Translations under genes and position numbers: made by a program
Notes under the pieces: model-generated
The model's input: only the letters and a program-made list of their open reading frames with translations
What the model was told of the DNA's origin: nothing
Databases searched by the model: none
Shown here: positions 36,047-45,500 of the stretch, piece by piece
Numbering within the stretch: the first letter of the stretch is position 1
Layout: every line of letters begins with the position of its first letter
DNA from: an uncultured Bacteroidota bacterium
GTDB taxonomy: Bacteria; Bacteroidota; Bacteroidia; Bacteroidales; P3
NCBI GenBank assembly: GCA_900545215.1
Contig: UQXW01000002.1
Span: 76,101-140,100, forward strand
Direction of reading: 5' to 3'
DNA: 64,000 bases

Positions 36047-37030
36047 ATGGCAAGAAACAGCACCAACGAAATACTCCAAAAGGCAAAGAAAGCGAAGAGT
36101 GATGAGTTCTACACTCAACTGTCCGACATAGAAAGGGAATTGCAACACTATAAGCATCACTTCAACAACAAAGTGGTTTATTGCAACTGCGACGACCCTC
36201 GTTCAAGTAACTTTTTCAAATACTTCTTTTCTCACTTCAAAGAACTGTCTCTCAAAAAACTGATTGTTTCCTGTTATAAGCCGCAAACAAACGACTTATT
36301 CGGTTCCGATAATAACGATAAAGCTTTTTTCTTTGAATATATGGGAAATTGCAAAGAAGATGAGCAACCCGATTTATCCGAACTTACTTACGTCAAAGGA
36401 GACGGGGACTTTCGCAGTTCGGAAAGCATAGAATTGCTTAAACAGTCCGACGTAGTCGTTACCAATCCTCCGTTCTCTCTGTTCAGAGAATATGTGGCTC
36501 AACTGATGAGGCACAACAAACTCTTCCTGATAATAGGCAATATAAATGCGATTACATACAAGGAAATATTTCAACTGATAAAAGAAGACAAAGCATGGTT
36601 GGGAATAAATCTCGGTAGAGGTATTTCAGGCTTTATTGTACCGAAACATTATGAATTGTATGGAACAGAAGTCCGCATAGATGAGTATGGTAACAGAATT
36701 ATATCTTCTAACAACTGCCTATGGCTAACCAATCTGGAAACTCCGAAACGTAGTGAAGAGATTTCACTCACTAAGAAATACACAGGACATGAGGCGGACT
36801 ACCGGAAATATGACAACTATGACGGTATCAACATAAACAAAACCCAAGACATACCATCGGATTACAGAGGAGCAATGGGCGTACCGATAACTTTTCTGCA
36901 CAAATTCAACCCTAAGCAATTTGAAATAATAAGATTTCGCAAAGGAGACGACGGAAAAGATCTGTCGATAAACGGCAAATGCCCGTATTTCCGGATATTG
37001 ATTAAGAACAAACGCCTTCAAATCGGTTGA
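36047..37030 (+). CDS. EcoRI-type adenine-specific DNA methyltransferase
   Basis: A 327-residue protein of the EcoRI methylase family, the same size as M.EcoRI. It has the family opening (KSDEFYTQLSDIERELQHY), DDPRSSNFFKYF, and the catalytic NPPF at residues 140-143. The ATG at 36047 follows AAGGAA. No endonuclease gene is adjacent, so it looks like an orphan methylase or an R-M remnant. It is flanked by 51-bp identical direct repeats and is more AT-rich than its neighbours, consistent with acquisition. The recognition site is not deducible. Confidence 0.9.
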   Translation: MARNSTNEILQKAKKAKSDEFYTQLSDIERELQHYKHHFNNKVVYCNCDDPRSSNFFKYFFSHFKELSLKKLIVSCYKPQTNDLFGSDNNDKAFFFEYMGNCKEDEQPDLSELTYVKGDGDFRSSESIELLKQSDVVVTNPPFSLFREYVAQLMRHNKLFLIIGNINAITYKEIFQLIKEDKAWLGINLGRGISGFIVPKHYELYGTEVRIDEYGNRIISSNNCLWLTNLETPKRSEEISLTKKYTGHEADYRKYDNYDGININKTQDIPSDYRGAMGVPITFLHKFNPKQFEIIRFRKGDDGKDLSINGKCPYFRILIKNKRLQIG

Positions 37031-37041
37031 TTGAACAGTTT

Positions 37042-37419
37042 TTACGTTTCAAGCAAGGATTTAACCGTATAACCCGGCGGCTTGTGTCTTGCCATGGATA
37101 TACTTCTTGCATCAATACTTCCTCTCATTTCAAACGTATTGAAGTTATTCCTCTCACAACCGACGCATTCTATAACTTTCAACTTATAGCGTCCTGCTAT
37201 TGTAAATGTTATTTGAAAAGGTTTCGGTTCTTCGTAAAAATAAGACGCTCTTTCGATTTCACGGAATGCCGTTTCAAATTTTTCTTCCGCGGTTTTATTT
37301 TGCGGAAATGGCGGAAGGGTAATCGTGTGGGTTGCTTCGTTGTTTGAAATGAGGTTACGGATGTGCGGTTTTGTCAATCGACGGAGTAATATCGGCTTAA
37401 AATCTGCGGTTTGCGACAT
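37042..37419 (-). CDS. Hypothetical ORF downstream of the orphan methyltransferase
   Basis: A 125-residue frame, convergent with the methyltransferase and ending 11 bp from its stop. No family is recognised. The composition is protein-like in the second half (PFQITFTIAGRYKLKVIECVG). The middle (NKTAEEKFETAFREIERAS) is encoded by the 51-bp repeat. A second short minus-strand frame (37374-37538) overlaps its start, so the two may be pieces of one frameshifted gene. It could equally be non-coding. Confidence 0.35.
   Translation of the reverse strand: MSQTADFKPILLRRLTKPHIRNLISNNEATHTITLPPFPQNKTAEEKFETAFREIERASYFYEEPKPFQITFTIAGRYKLKVIECVGCERNNFNTFEMRGSIDARSISMARHKPPGYTVKSLLET
37245..37295. repeat. 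51-bp direct repeat, right copy (dispersed repeat copy H)
   Basis: Perfect copy of 35871-35921, 1374 bp away in the same orientation. Confidence 0.95.
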
Positions 37420-37545
37420 TGGGCAGGCATGATATACGATTTCGCGGGGCAGATCTCACGTGCGAGGGTAAGCAGGCTCAATGTGTGTTCATCGCTTCGA
37501 AGATGATGTTCTCGGAAAAAATATTTGAAAAATTTCATCGATTGT

Positions 37546-37576
37546 TTTGGCTATCTCACTGTTTTTTTTACCTTTG
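37546..37576 (+). promoter_or_regulatory. Consensus promoter of the small membrane protein gene
   Basis: TTTG (37546-37549), 19-nt spacer, TACCTTTG (37569-37576). Confidence 0.85.
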
Positions 37577-37609
37577 CAGCATGGTTTAACAGATTAAATG
37601 TATTGTATC

Positions 37610-37945
37610 ATGATTTCTACAATCAATGGTTTGATTTTATTGGCTCTTGGTTTCGGAGGTTTGTTTGCAGGTCGCAAGTTGGCTTTGAAGCGTTACGGTG
37701 CGGTGTCTTCACGGGAAGACATCGATAAGGAGGCTTTATTGAAGTATGCCAAAAGCAGGGAGAATGTTTTCACGGGAGTGTTCTGCCTCGTGTTGGTGGC
37801 GAATTTGGCTGTTCGCCTTAAATCGGGCTTCAATGTGATGGATGCTTTCGTGCCGGGCTTGATGTTTGCCGTCGTTTTTGCTCTTTGCATTGCGGGCTTG
37901 TGGTACTGGCACACTTTGAGGCTGAAATTGCGACATATTGCTTAG
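37610..37945 (+). CDS. Small membrane protein, unknown function
   Basis: A 111-residue protein with three hydrophobic segments (about residues 5-20, 52-68 and 80-102) and basic loops. No known domain is recognised. The ATG at 37610 or the in-frame one at 37598 would both fit the leader from the consensus promoter. A clear terminator follows, so the gene forms its own transcription unit. Confidence 0.7.
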   Translation: MISTINGLILLALGFGGLFAGRKLALKRYGAVSSREDIDKEALLKYAKSRENVFTGVFCLVLVANLAVRLKSGFNVMDAFVPGLMFAVVFALCIAGLWYWHTLRLKLRHIA

Positions 37946-37955
37946 AGAACACAGA

Positions 37956-37985
37956 GAGCTTGCGGGGGTTTCGCAAGCCTTTTTG
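37956..37985 (+). terminator. Terminator after the small membrane protein gene
   Basis: A 7-bp GC-rich stem (37958-37964 / 37972-37978) followed by TTTTT. Confidence 0.8.
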
Positions 37986-38072
37986 TCGTTTGAGAGAACG
38001 CTTTGTCGCAATACATGCGTGGCAAGAGGGTGGTTTTTGTTTGAAAATTGCTTCCATTCAAAAATAATTGCA

Positions 38073-38080
38073 TACCTTTG
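38073..38080 (+). promoter_or_regulatory. -7 box of ilvE
   Basis: TACCTTTG, 50 nt before the ilvE ATG; no clear TTTG at the right distance. Confidence 0.55.
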
Positions 38081-38129
38081 CCCTCGCTTAAAGGAAGCAT
38101 TTTTCGATACCAAGTAATATTGTACTGAT

Positions 38130-39143
38130 ATGAATAACATAGATTGGAAGAGCCTCCCATTTGGCTACTTTAAGACTGATTGCAATGTACGTTGCTATTT
38201 CAGAGACGGAAAATGGGGCGAATTGGAATATACGGATTCCGAAGAGATAACCATGCACATGGCTGCAACCTGCCTGCACTACGGTCAAGAAGCATTCGAG
38301 GGCATGAAGGCGTTCAGAGGTGTTGACGGCAAGATACGTTTGTTCCGTCCCGACGAGAATGCAAAACGTTTGATTCGTTCTGCCGAGGGTGTCATGATGG
38401 CTCCTGTGCCTGAGGAATTGTTCATCAAGGCTTGCGTCGAGGTGGTTAAACGTAATGAAAGATTCGTTCCGCCTGCAGGAAGCGGTGCTTCCTTGTACTT
38501 GCGTCCGTTGTTGATAGGTACGGGTGCCCAAGTGGGTGTAAAGCCTGCCAACGAGTATTTGTTCGTCGTTTTTGCAGGTCCTGTGGGTCCTTACTTCAAG
38601 GAAGGTTTCAAGCCTGTTCAAATCCAAATCGTCGAAGACGCAGACCGTGCAGCTCCGCTTGGAACGGGTACGTTGAAAGTGGGCGGAAACTATGCCGCTT
38701 CTTTGCGTTCCGGTCAGAGAGCTCACGATGAAGGCTTCTCGAACGTTCTTTACCTCGATGCAAAAGAGAAGAAATATATCGACGAGGCTGGTGCAGCAAA
38801 CTTCTTCGGTATAAAGAACAACACTTACTGCACTCCTAAATCGACTTCCATACTTCCGTCGATTACAAACATGTCTTTGCGTCAGTTAGCGGAGGATATG
38901 GGCATGAAGGTCGAGCAACGTCATATCCCTGTTACCGAGTTGCCTGAATTCGAGGAAGTGGCAGCCTGCGGAACTGCGGCAGTGGTTTCTCCTATCGGAA
39001 AGATTGTCGATAGAGGTACGGGCAAGACTTACGATTACGGCACGGAGCCGGGTCCTGTATGCACGAAATTGTACAAACAGTTGAAGGGTATTCAGGAAGG
39101 TGAGCTTGAGGACGTACACCATTGGAACCTTATAGTAGAATAA
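38130..39143 (+). CDS. ilvE: Branched-chain amino acid aminotransferase
   Basis: A 337-residue fold-type IV PLP enzyme interconverting Leu/Ile/Val and their 2-oxo acids. The PLP-binding lysine is Lys183 in GTLKVGGNYAAS. Other family motifs include HYGQEAFEGMKAFR, SLYLRPLLIGTG and DEAGAANFFG. The length fits the eukaryote-like BCAT group common in Bacteroidetes. It has a -7 box and a terminator of its own. Confidence 0.95.
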   Translation: MNNIDWKSLPFGYFKTDCNVRCYFRDGKWGELEYTDSEEITMHMAATCLHYGQEAFEGMKAFRGVDGKIRLFRPDENAKRLIRSAEGVMMAPVPEELFIKACVEVVKRNERFVPPAGSGASLYLRPLLIGTGAQVGVKPANEYLFVVFAGPVGPYFKEGFKPVQIQIVEDADRAAPLGTGTLKVGGNYAASLRSGQRAHDEGFSNVLYLDAKEKKYIDEAGAANFFGIKNNTYCTPKSTSILPSITNMSLRQLAEDMGMKVEQRHIPVTELPEFEEVAACGTAAVVSPIGKIVDRGTGKTYDYGTEPGPVCTKLYKQLKGIQEGELEDVHHWNLIVE

Positions 39144-39170
39144 GGATAATAGATTTTCATAATACTACTT

Positions 39171-39207
39171 CCGTTCCGAGGGTTATGCCCAAGGAACGGT
39201 TTTTTTT
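39171..39207 (+). terminator. Terminator after ilvE
   Basis: A 7-bp stem (39171-39177 / 39193-39199) followed by eight T; it ends just before the GT9 start codon. Confidence 0.8.
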
Positions 39208-39212
39208 GCATA

Positions 39213-40211
39213 ATGGAGAAAATTCTACTCATACAAACAGCCTCCATCGGGGACGTTATACTGCTTACTTCACTGATGGAGAAACTGCATGACAAGTTTC
39301 CGAATGCGGCAATCGACCTTGTGGTGAAATCACCCAACGAACAACTCTTCGCCAATCACCCCTACGTACGGGATATATGGGTTTGGAACAAGAAGAACGG
39401 CAAATACCGCAATCTGTTTCAAATCATCTGCGGCATAAGGGAGCAGCATTATGATGTCGTTCTCTGCGTTCAGCGTTTCTTCTCGGCAGGACTGATGTGC
39501 GTTCTCTCGGGTGCGAAACACAGGATAGGTTTCGACAAAAACCCTCTTTCCTTTCTCTTCACCGAAGCCAAGCCGCACAGAATCGAGAAAGGCGTTCATG
39601 AAATCGACCGCAACATTTCGTTGCTCTCCGGTATATGGTGCGAACGCGCCCCCAAGCCACGCCTCTACCCTTCGGCGAAGGACTTCGGGAAAACGGCACA
39701 TCTCCGCATGCAGGCAAAGGAGTATTACACCCTTTCGCCCTGTTCACTTTGGGAAACCAAGACGATGAGCAAGGAAAAGTGGGTCGAACTGCTTTCCTTC
39801 ATGGCAAAGCACAAGGCGGAAGCCAAGGTGTTCCTGCTCGGCAGCAGGGAGAATGCGACGCAATGCGGAGACATCATACGCCTTAGCGGAAACAAGAATG
39901 CGGAAAGCCTTTGCGGAGAATTGTCCCTCTTGGAGAGTGCGGCACTCATGCAGGGAGCGAAGATGAACTTCGTTTGCGACTCAGCACCTCTGCACCTCTG
40001 CTCGGCAGTCGATGCACCCGTGACGGCGGTGTTCTGTTCCACCACTCCGGATTTCGGTTTCGGTCCTTTGAGCAGCGACAGCCTTGTCATCGAAGCCGAA
40101 CCACGTCCCGCCTGCAAGCCCTGCGGACTGCACGGAGCGAAGAAATGCAAAACCGGAACTTTCGCCTGCTGCACCGGCATAAACATGCAACAACTCTTCG
40201 ACAGAGTATAA
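39213..40211 (+). CDS. Glycosyltransferase family 9 (heptosyltransferase-like)
   Basis: A 332-residue GT9 protein with the family opening (KILLIQTASIGDVILLTSLM) and a C-terminal domain containing LLGSREN, a conserved NFVCDSAPLHLCSAVDAPVTAVF acceptor-site region and a cysteine-rich tail (CKPCGLHGAKKCKTGTFACC). Such enzymes add heptose or related sugars to the LPS core. It follows the ilvE terminator closely; its own promoter is not obvious. Confidence 0.9.
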   Translation: MEKILLIQTASIGDVILLTSLMEKLHDKFPNAAIDLVVKSPNEQLFANHPYVRDIWVWNKKNGKYRNLFQIICGIREQHYDVVLCVQRFFSAGLMCVLSGAKHRIGFDKNPLSFLFTEAKPHRIEKGVHEIDRNISLLSGIWCERAPKPRLYPSAKDFGKTAHLRMQAKEYYTLSPCSLWETKTMSKEKWVELLSFMAKHKAEAKVFLLGSRENATQCGDIIRLSGNKNAESLCGELSLLESAALMQGAKMNFVCDSAPLHLCSAVDAPVTAVFCSTTPDFGFGPLSSDSLVIEAEPRPACKPCGLHGAKKCKTGTFACCTGINMQQLFDRV

Positions 40212-40276
40212 ACCGAAGAAACAGTCGCACGCCATGCGACAAACCCTCATGCAGCGTTGCAGAAATGTATCGACTT

Positions 40277-41614
40277 CTATCCGAACAAGGAGGACAAAGC
40301 GTACAATGGTATAATATCCGCTCTTTCCAACTTTCCGAAGTTTTCAAGCGATGTTCTGATACCATAATCAAGCCCCTTCTCCTCCATGAAACGGTACATG
40401 CTTTTCATGGAACCAGATGTACCGGCCTTGACTTCCAAAGGCACCACTTTCGTATCCTTCACTATGACATAATCCACCTCTGCTTGCGAACCGCGAGACA
40501 AATTCTGCCAATAGTAAAGGTCATGCCTTTGAGTGGGAGAGCTGTATTTCAAAAGTTCCAAGCCTGCCACCATTTCCGTCACATGCCCCTTGTTCACCAA
40601 ATCGGAAGCAGTGCCGACAAGAAGCAACTTCGACAATTCGGATTGCTCGCCCGTATCCTCCAATCCCAACAATCGCAATAACAAACCGCTGTCCAAGAAA
40701 AGATACTTCACGAACTTATCATTCGTCTCCGCACCGAGTGGCAAACCATTCGCCGCAGTATGAATGACAGCCTTTATCAAACCCGCATCTTTCAACAAAT
40801 CCAACGCTTTCTTCACCTTCTCGCTGCGATAATTCCCCTGCACGTTACTGTAAACGAACTTACCTCCCACCTGAGAAGCCACACTGCGAAGTACATGACG
40901 CAGCAAGACAGGTTCCACTCTTGCCTCATACTTCGAGAAATCGTCCTCATAAGAAGACATTATATCGTCCTGCACCTGCCGGCACTTCAAATAATCACCC
41001 GTTTCCGCCCATCTGCTCACCGCCTCCGGCATTCCGCCAACCATAAGATAATTACGGAAACTCTCCACAAGCTTTCCATGCAATGCCTCAAACACCGGAC
41101 TGTCCGGAGAAGCCTTTCGTTTTTCCTCCAACCACGCTTTCCTGCCGGTCGCTTCAAGAAACTCATCGAAAGACATGGGATACATAAACAGCGAACGCAC
41201 TCTTCCCACACCGAAAGAACTCATCTTCTTCAACGCAAATTCAAGCAAAGAACCTGCCGCAGCCACATGCAGCTCCCTGTAATCCTCATAAAAAAACCAA
41301 AGACTGTGCAAAGCCTCCGGACAGGCCTGAATTTCATCAAAGAAAAGCAAGGTCTCGCCCGCAATGACCGGCACACCGTAAAAAGCCGAAAGACGCAAAG
41401 CAATATCCTGCGGCTTCAAATTACCGGAGAACACGGAAACCACGTCCCTGTCCCTTTCGAAATTCACCTCCAAAAAATACTTGAACTCCTTGCCCAAATG
41501 GCGAATGGCAGAAGACTTTCCGACCTGCCTCGCCCCGCGAAGCAAAAGAGGCTTATGGCTCTTATCGTCCTTCCACTGCCGCAAATACCCGTCTATATCC
41601 CTCGAATAATACAT
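40277..41614 (-). CDS. AAA+ ATPase with DUF4143-type C-terminus
   Basis: A 445-residue protein: an N-terminal AAA domain with Walker A GARQVGKSS (27-35) and Walker B LLFFDEIQACP, and a C-terminal DUF4143-like, nuclease-fold region (SQAEVDYVIVKDTKVVPLEVKAG). The family is abundant in Bacteroidales and of unknown role. The frame extends upstream to 41758 through 11-residue repeats. A TATCTTTG -7 box at 41644-41651 puts transcription start downstream of them, so the ATG at 41614 is the likely start. It faces the broken cargo gene. Confidence 0.85.
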   Translation of the reverse strand: MYYSRDIDGYLRQWKDDKSHKPLLLRGARQVGKSSAIRHLGKEFKYFLEVNFERDRDVVSVFSGNLKPQDIALRLSAFYGVPVIAGETLLFFDEIQACPEALHSLWFFYEDYRELHVAAAGSLLEFALKKMSSFGVGRVRSLFMYPMSFDEFLEATGRKAWLEEKRKASPDSPVFEALHGKLVESFRNYLMVGGMPEAVSRWAETGDYLKCRQVQDDIMSSYEDDFSKYEARVEPVLLRHVLRSVASQVGGKFVYSNVQGNYRSEKVKKALDLLKDAGLIKAVIHTAANGLPLGAETNDKFVKYLFLDSGLLLRLLGLEDTGEQSELSKLLLVGTASDLVNKGHVTEMVAGLELLKYSSPTQRHDLYYWQNLSRGSQAEVDYVIVKDTKVVPLEVKAGTSGSMKSMYRFMEEKGLDYGIRTSLENFGKLERADIIPLYALSSLFG

Positions 41615-41643
41615 AACCACCCGATTAACACCCTTTTTGCCCG

Positions 41644-41651
41644 CAAAGATA
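41644..41651 (-). promoter_or_regulatory. -7 box of the DUF4143 ATPase gene
   Basis: TATCTTTG on the minus strand, 30 nt before the ATG at 41614; the upstream promoter region is the 33-bp tandem array. Confidence 0.7.
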
Positions 41652-41660
41652 CACCTTTTC

Positions 41661-41759
41661 CGTGAAAAGTCAGACATCGAAACGGGCATTTTTCGTAAAA
41701 AGTCAGGGATAGAAACGGCTGTTTTTCGTGAAAAGTCAGAGATGGAAGGCTTTTTCAAG
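41661..41759. repeat. Three tandem 33-bp units with palindromic core
   Basis: Units at 41661-41693, 41694-41726 and 41727-41759 (the last diverged at its end). Each begins CGTGAAAAGTCAG or CGTAAAAAGTCAG. Across each unit boundary a TTTTTCGTGAAAA-type palindrome recurs every 33 bp, about three helical turns. The array lies immediately upstream of the ATPase promoter. Confidence 0.9.
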
Positions 41760-42365
41760 CCGACGGAACGAGCTTTCGGAGCGACCGAACGGCACTTATT
41801 ATGTGCAGATGCGGCGATGGCGGGTTACGACATCTTCGATGCGAACAAGCTGTTCGGCAACGGCACCGTGGCAGAGCCTTACCTTGTGTGCAACGGCGTG
41901 AACCTCTGCAAGGAGGAGGTGAACGAGGCTTCATACGCTGCGACGATGAATATACGTTCCTCGGAGGCGAGAAGTGTGGAGATTGCAGCGGACAATGTGC
42001 CGGAGGGTTATTCGCTCGTGTTAAAGGACGGGGAGACGGAAACGCCGATGAACCAAGGCGACATCTATACGACGAACATTGCAAGCGGCGAGAATGCGGA
42101 GCGTTTCAAGCTCTTGATTAACAAAAACAATGTATCGCTCGACGAGATTGCCGCAACGGAGAAGCCGAAAGTATCGAGCATCAACCGCAACATCATCATA
42201 GAGGGCGGCGAGATGGTTCGCACTGAGGTGTTCAACACCTTGGGTCAAAAGATGTACGAGACGACAAAGAGAAACTTCACATTGAATGATTTGGAGGCAG
42301 GTGCATACGTTCTCAGGGTGCAAAGCACAAGCGGCATGCAGTCCTCTAAGATTGTGATACGATAG
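41760..42365 (+). pseudogene. 5'-truncated T9SS cargo gene
   Basis: An open frame of about 200 residues with no start codon of its own; the frame runs back into the 33-bp repeats. From about 41810 it reads like the interior of a secreted beta-sandwich protein (YDIFDANKLFGNGTVAEPYL) and ends with a T9SS type A sorting domain (GGEMVRTEVFNTLGQKMYE ... LEAGAYVLRVQSTSG ... SKIVIR). The signal peptide and most of the body are missing. Acquisition of the repeat/ATPase unit may have removed them. Confidence 0.75.
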
Positions 42366-42394
42366 CACATCGGTTGCAAACGCATCACTTCTCA

Positions 42395-42440
42395 AACGAA
42401 GCGTCCGGGCGGATTGAAGTTCGGACGCTTCGTTTTTTAC
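42395..42440 (+). terminator. Terminator after the truncated cargo gene
   Basis: A 13-bp perfect stem (42395-42407 / 42422-42434) and a T-run. It survives although the gene is broken. Confidence 0.9.
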
Positions 42441-42554
42441 AATGTTCGGATTGTGTCGTGATTTACGATGCTCTCTCGAATGCGGGGAATTTTATGCCGA
42501 GGGGAATGCAACTTTTTGCCGACTTTGCCGTTAGAGATTAAAATCGCATATTAT

Positions 42555-45500
42555 ATGGAGAACATAAACGAAAGGCTGGGAGTTATTCCTCAGGATAAAT
42601 TGGTTCAAAACAAGGAGTATATCCACCAGTACATCGGTCTGCGGCTTGCTGCGTTGGGTGTGGAGATGAGTACGGAGGGCATGACGATGGAGCAACGCAA
42701 CTTCATGAAGTGTTTGAAGGGCTTGTTGTCCAACTACAAGGAGAGGGAGATGCTTTACAGCAATCACCTCTGCCCTGCCGACGCAAGAATACAGAACTTT
42801 TTCGACAGTTACTTCGCTTCCGTGAAGGGTGTGGAGGACATCAAAATCCCTTTGAGGACGTTCACGCTGGATTCGTACGGCATAGCGAGGGAGTTGTCGC
42901 TGCCGAAGGGCAAGGAGGAGTATGTGTCGGAGTACGTGAGGTCTTACAGGGTGAAGCAGGGCGTGCTGCACAACCCGAAGAACGACCGCAGGACGACGAA
43001 GGGTGTGTTTCATATTGCGGAGGGTGGTCTGCCTATTCCGGACGATAAGAAAGCGGTGCCGTTGGCTGTGGCGAAGTATATCTTCCACAGGGCGTTCGCC
43101 GAGACGGGAGACATCTTGGAGGTTCCTTTCTCGTCGCAATTCGAGAAGGGTATCCGTTTGTTCGTTTCCTTGCTGTTGAAGCCTGTGATTTGTCCAAAGG
43201 TGGAGGGCATAACGGAGGAGAAGAACATGGAGATAAGGTTCTTCGTGCCGGGTTCGTTGGTGTGCAACCTCGACTTCGTGGAGAGTATCTTCGGAAACGG
43301 GGGCAGTCCTTACCATATAAGCAACGATTCGGCTTTGGATGTGGAGCATTGGACGGGTCATACGGGCTGTATCATTCTTGCACCGCAGTTGACGAAGCTG
43401 ACGAAGAAGGAATGCGGTTTGCCGAACATAGCCGATGCCACGGAGAGACAGAAGAGGGACGGCATGTGCTGGGAGAAGGAAGATGAGTTGTACAACGACG
43501 GTCAGTCGTTCAAACTTTGCATAAGAACGCAGGACGGTATCATAGCAACCGTGATTGCGGATAATTATTTCGGCTACTCCAAGAAGGAGGTGAAGACGAT
43601 GATGAGCTACTCGGCAAACATGTACGGTTCTGCCGAGGAGGAGCATGCAGGAGGTGCTTTGGTATTCCCGGGATACAATCAGGGGGATACTTACTTCGCC
43701 AATCCGTTGAAGGTGAAGAATACGTTTGCGGAGGTGAAGAAGAACTGCGGAGCGTTCATCGACTTCAAGGAAGAGGGCTACGGAGTGGACAAGAACTTCC
43801 CTCATGTGTATTATTTGCCGGAGAACACGGCGTTCAACGTGCCTACGCAGGAGATTAAATGGAAGAATGCAACGGGTGAGCATGAATTGAAGTTGTTGCC
43901 GAACAAGATTTACATTCTTCCGAACGGAAGCAAGTTCAGAATGGAGGCTTATTCGGGGGCTTTGAATTATCGTTTGGTGGAGATTGTGGGCGACGGTTTG
44001 TTCTGCCACAAGCCTTGCACGGTGAGCGGCGGAGGAAAGAGCGAGATTTCCAAGTCGATTGCCGATGCCATCTTCGGAGGTCCTTTCTTCGTGAGGGATT
44101 TCGAGAAGGATTTCGCAAGGGTCGAGGAAATAATAAACCATGACTACTCCAAGAGGTACAAATCCTTGGAAGAGCCTATCCCTTACAGCAGGGGCTTTTT
44201 GAATTCGAGGCGTTCGATGGGTTCGGTCATCAAGTTGCTGACCCCTTGCGAGGAATACACGGACGAGTACAACGAGTGGTTGATGAGTTTGCCGCAATAC
44301 GTGAAAGGTATCGCTTTCATCGTTAAACGTTTCTACAAGGAGGAATGGGGCAACGAGTGGAAGAAGCACTTCGGTGTGGATATTCTCAACGGTATTCCGG
44401 GAAACGAGTTGAAGTTCGGGGACAAGAAGATTTTCGCCCGCTATTTGAGGGTGGGTTTTGCGGAGGACGGAACGTGGAGAACGTTCAAGTTGCGTCAGGA
44501 CTTCGTGCATTCGGACAAGGTTCAGATGGAGGACGACATCACGGCTTCGACCGTGGTCTCCACTTCGCTGTTGAGCAACCTCGGAAAGGCTGCCGACAGG
44601 AAGAGCGTGAAGTTGGTGGAGAACTGCGAGTACAGATTTTTCCAGCGTCCGGACGATGCCATCATCAGAGGTTACGATAAGAAGGCGGAGGCTGACCTTG
44701 CCACGCCGAACACCTTCATCTCCAACTTCGAGCCTTTGACTGCCGATGATGCGGAAGAGATGATGGAAGACGTGATAAACTTCGACAGGTTTACAAAGCC
44801 TATGAAGGATTTGATAAGGGAGGAAGCCGAGAAGAGGGACAGCAAGTATTTCGTTTCCTCTGCCAATCCGAGGTTGGTGAACGGCAAACCGTCCAAGAAT
44901 GTTCGTTACCTTCAAACGCGTAACGACCTTATCAAACCGGAGGAGAAGTACATTGCGGAGGTTGGAATAAGGCTTGCAAGGAAATTGAAGCCGAACGACC
45001 CTCTTTACATACCGGTCAATTCGGTGCTTCCGGGCAGAAGAAACAACAGAAAGGAAGAGGGAATACGTCCGTTGGCGGTTTACAACCCTATCCACTATCA
45101 GGAATTGCCGGAATTGTTCATGGATTTCATCTGTTCGCTTACCGGCAAGAGTCCTTCGACTACTGGTGCCGGCTCGGAGGGTGCTTTGACCAAGGGACCG
45201 TTCAATGCTCTTTGCTCGGTAACGGATTTGAACAATGCTTTGGTGTCGTTCATTCTCACGGGTTACGACGGCTTCACCACGCCTGCGGGATACATAGGAA
45301 GCAAATACAGGATAGACCATGATTTGAGCCTGTTGATACCGGAGTTGTGGGCAAGGCTCACACCGGAGGAAAGATCGCCGAAGTTCATGATTGCAAACGG
45401 ATACTTGGAAAAGATTGAGGACTTCTCCTACGAGGGTCAGACGGTGAGAGCTTCCATCCTCGGATACAGGATAACGAGCAAGTTCGTCATCAATTTCTTC

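Noticed and set aside
41614..41758. Longer N-terminus of the DUF4143 ATPase made of 11-residue repeats
   Set aside because: A -7 promoter box at 41644-41651 lies downstream of these codons, so they are unlikely to be transcribed as part of the gene.
41661..41759. Possible CRISPR array
   Set aside because: Units are contiguous 33-bp copies with no unique spacers, and no cas genes are nearby.
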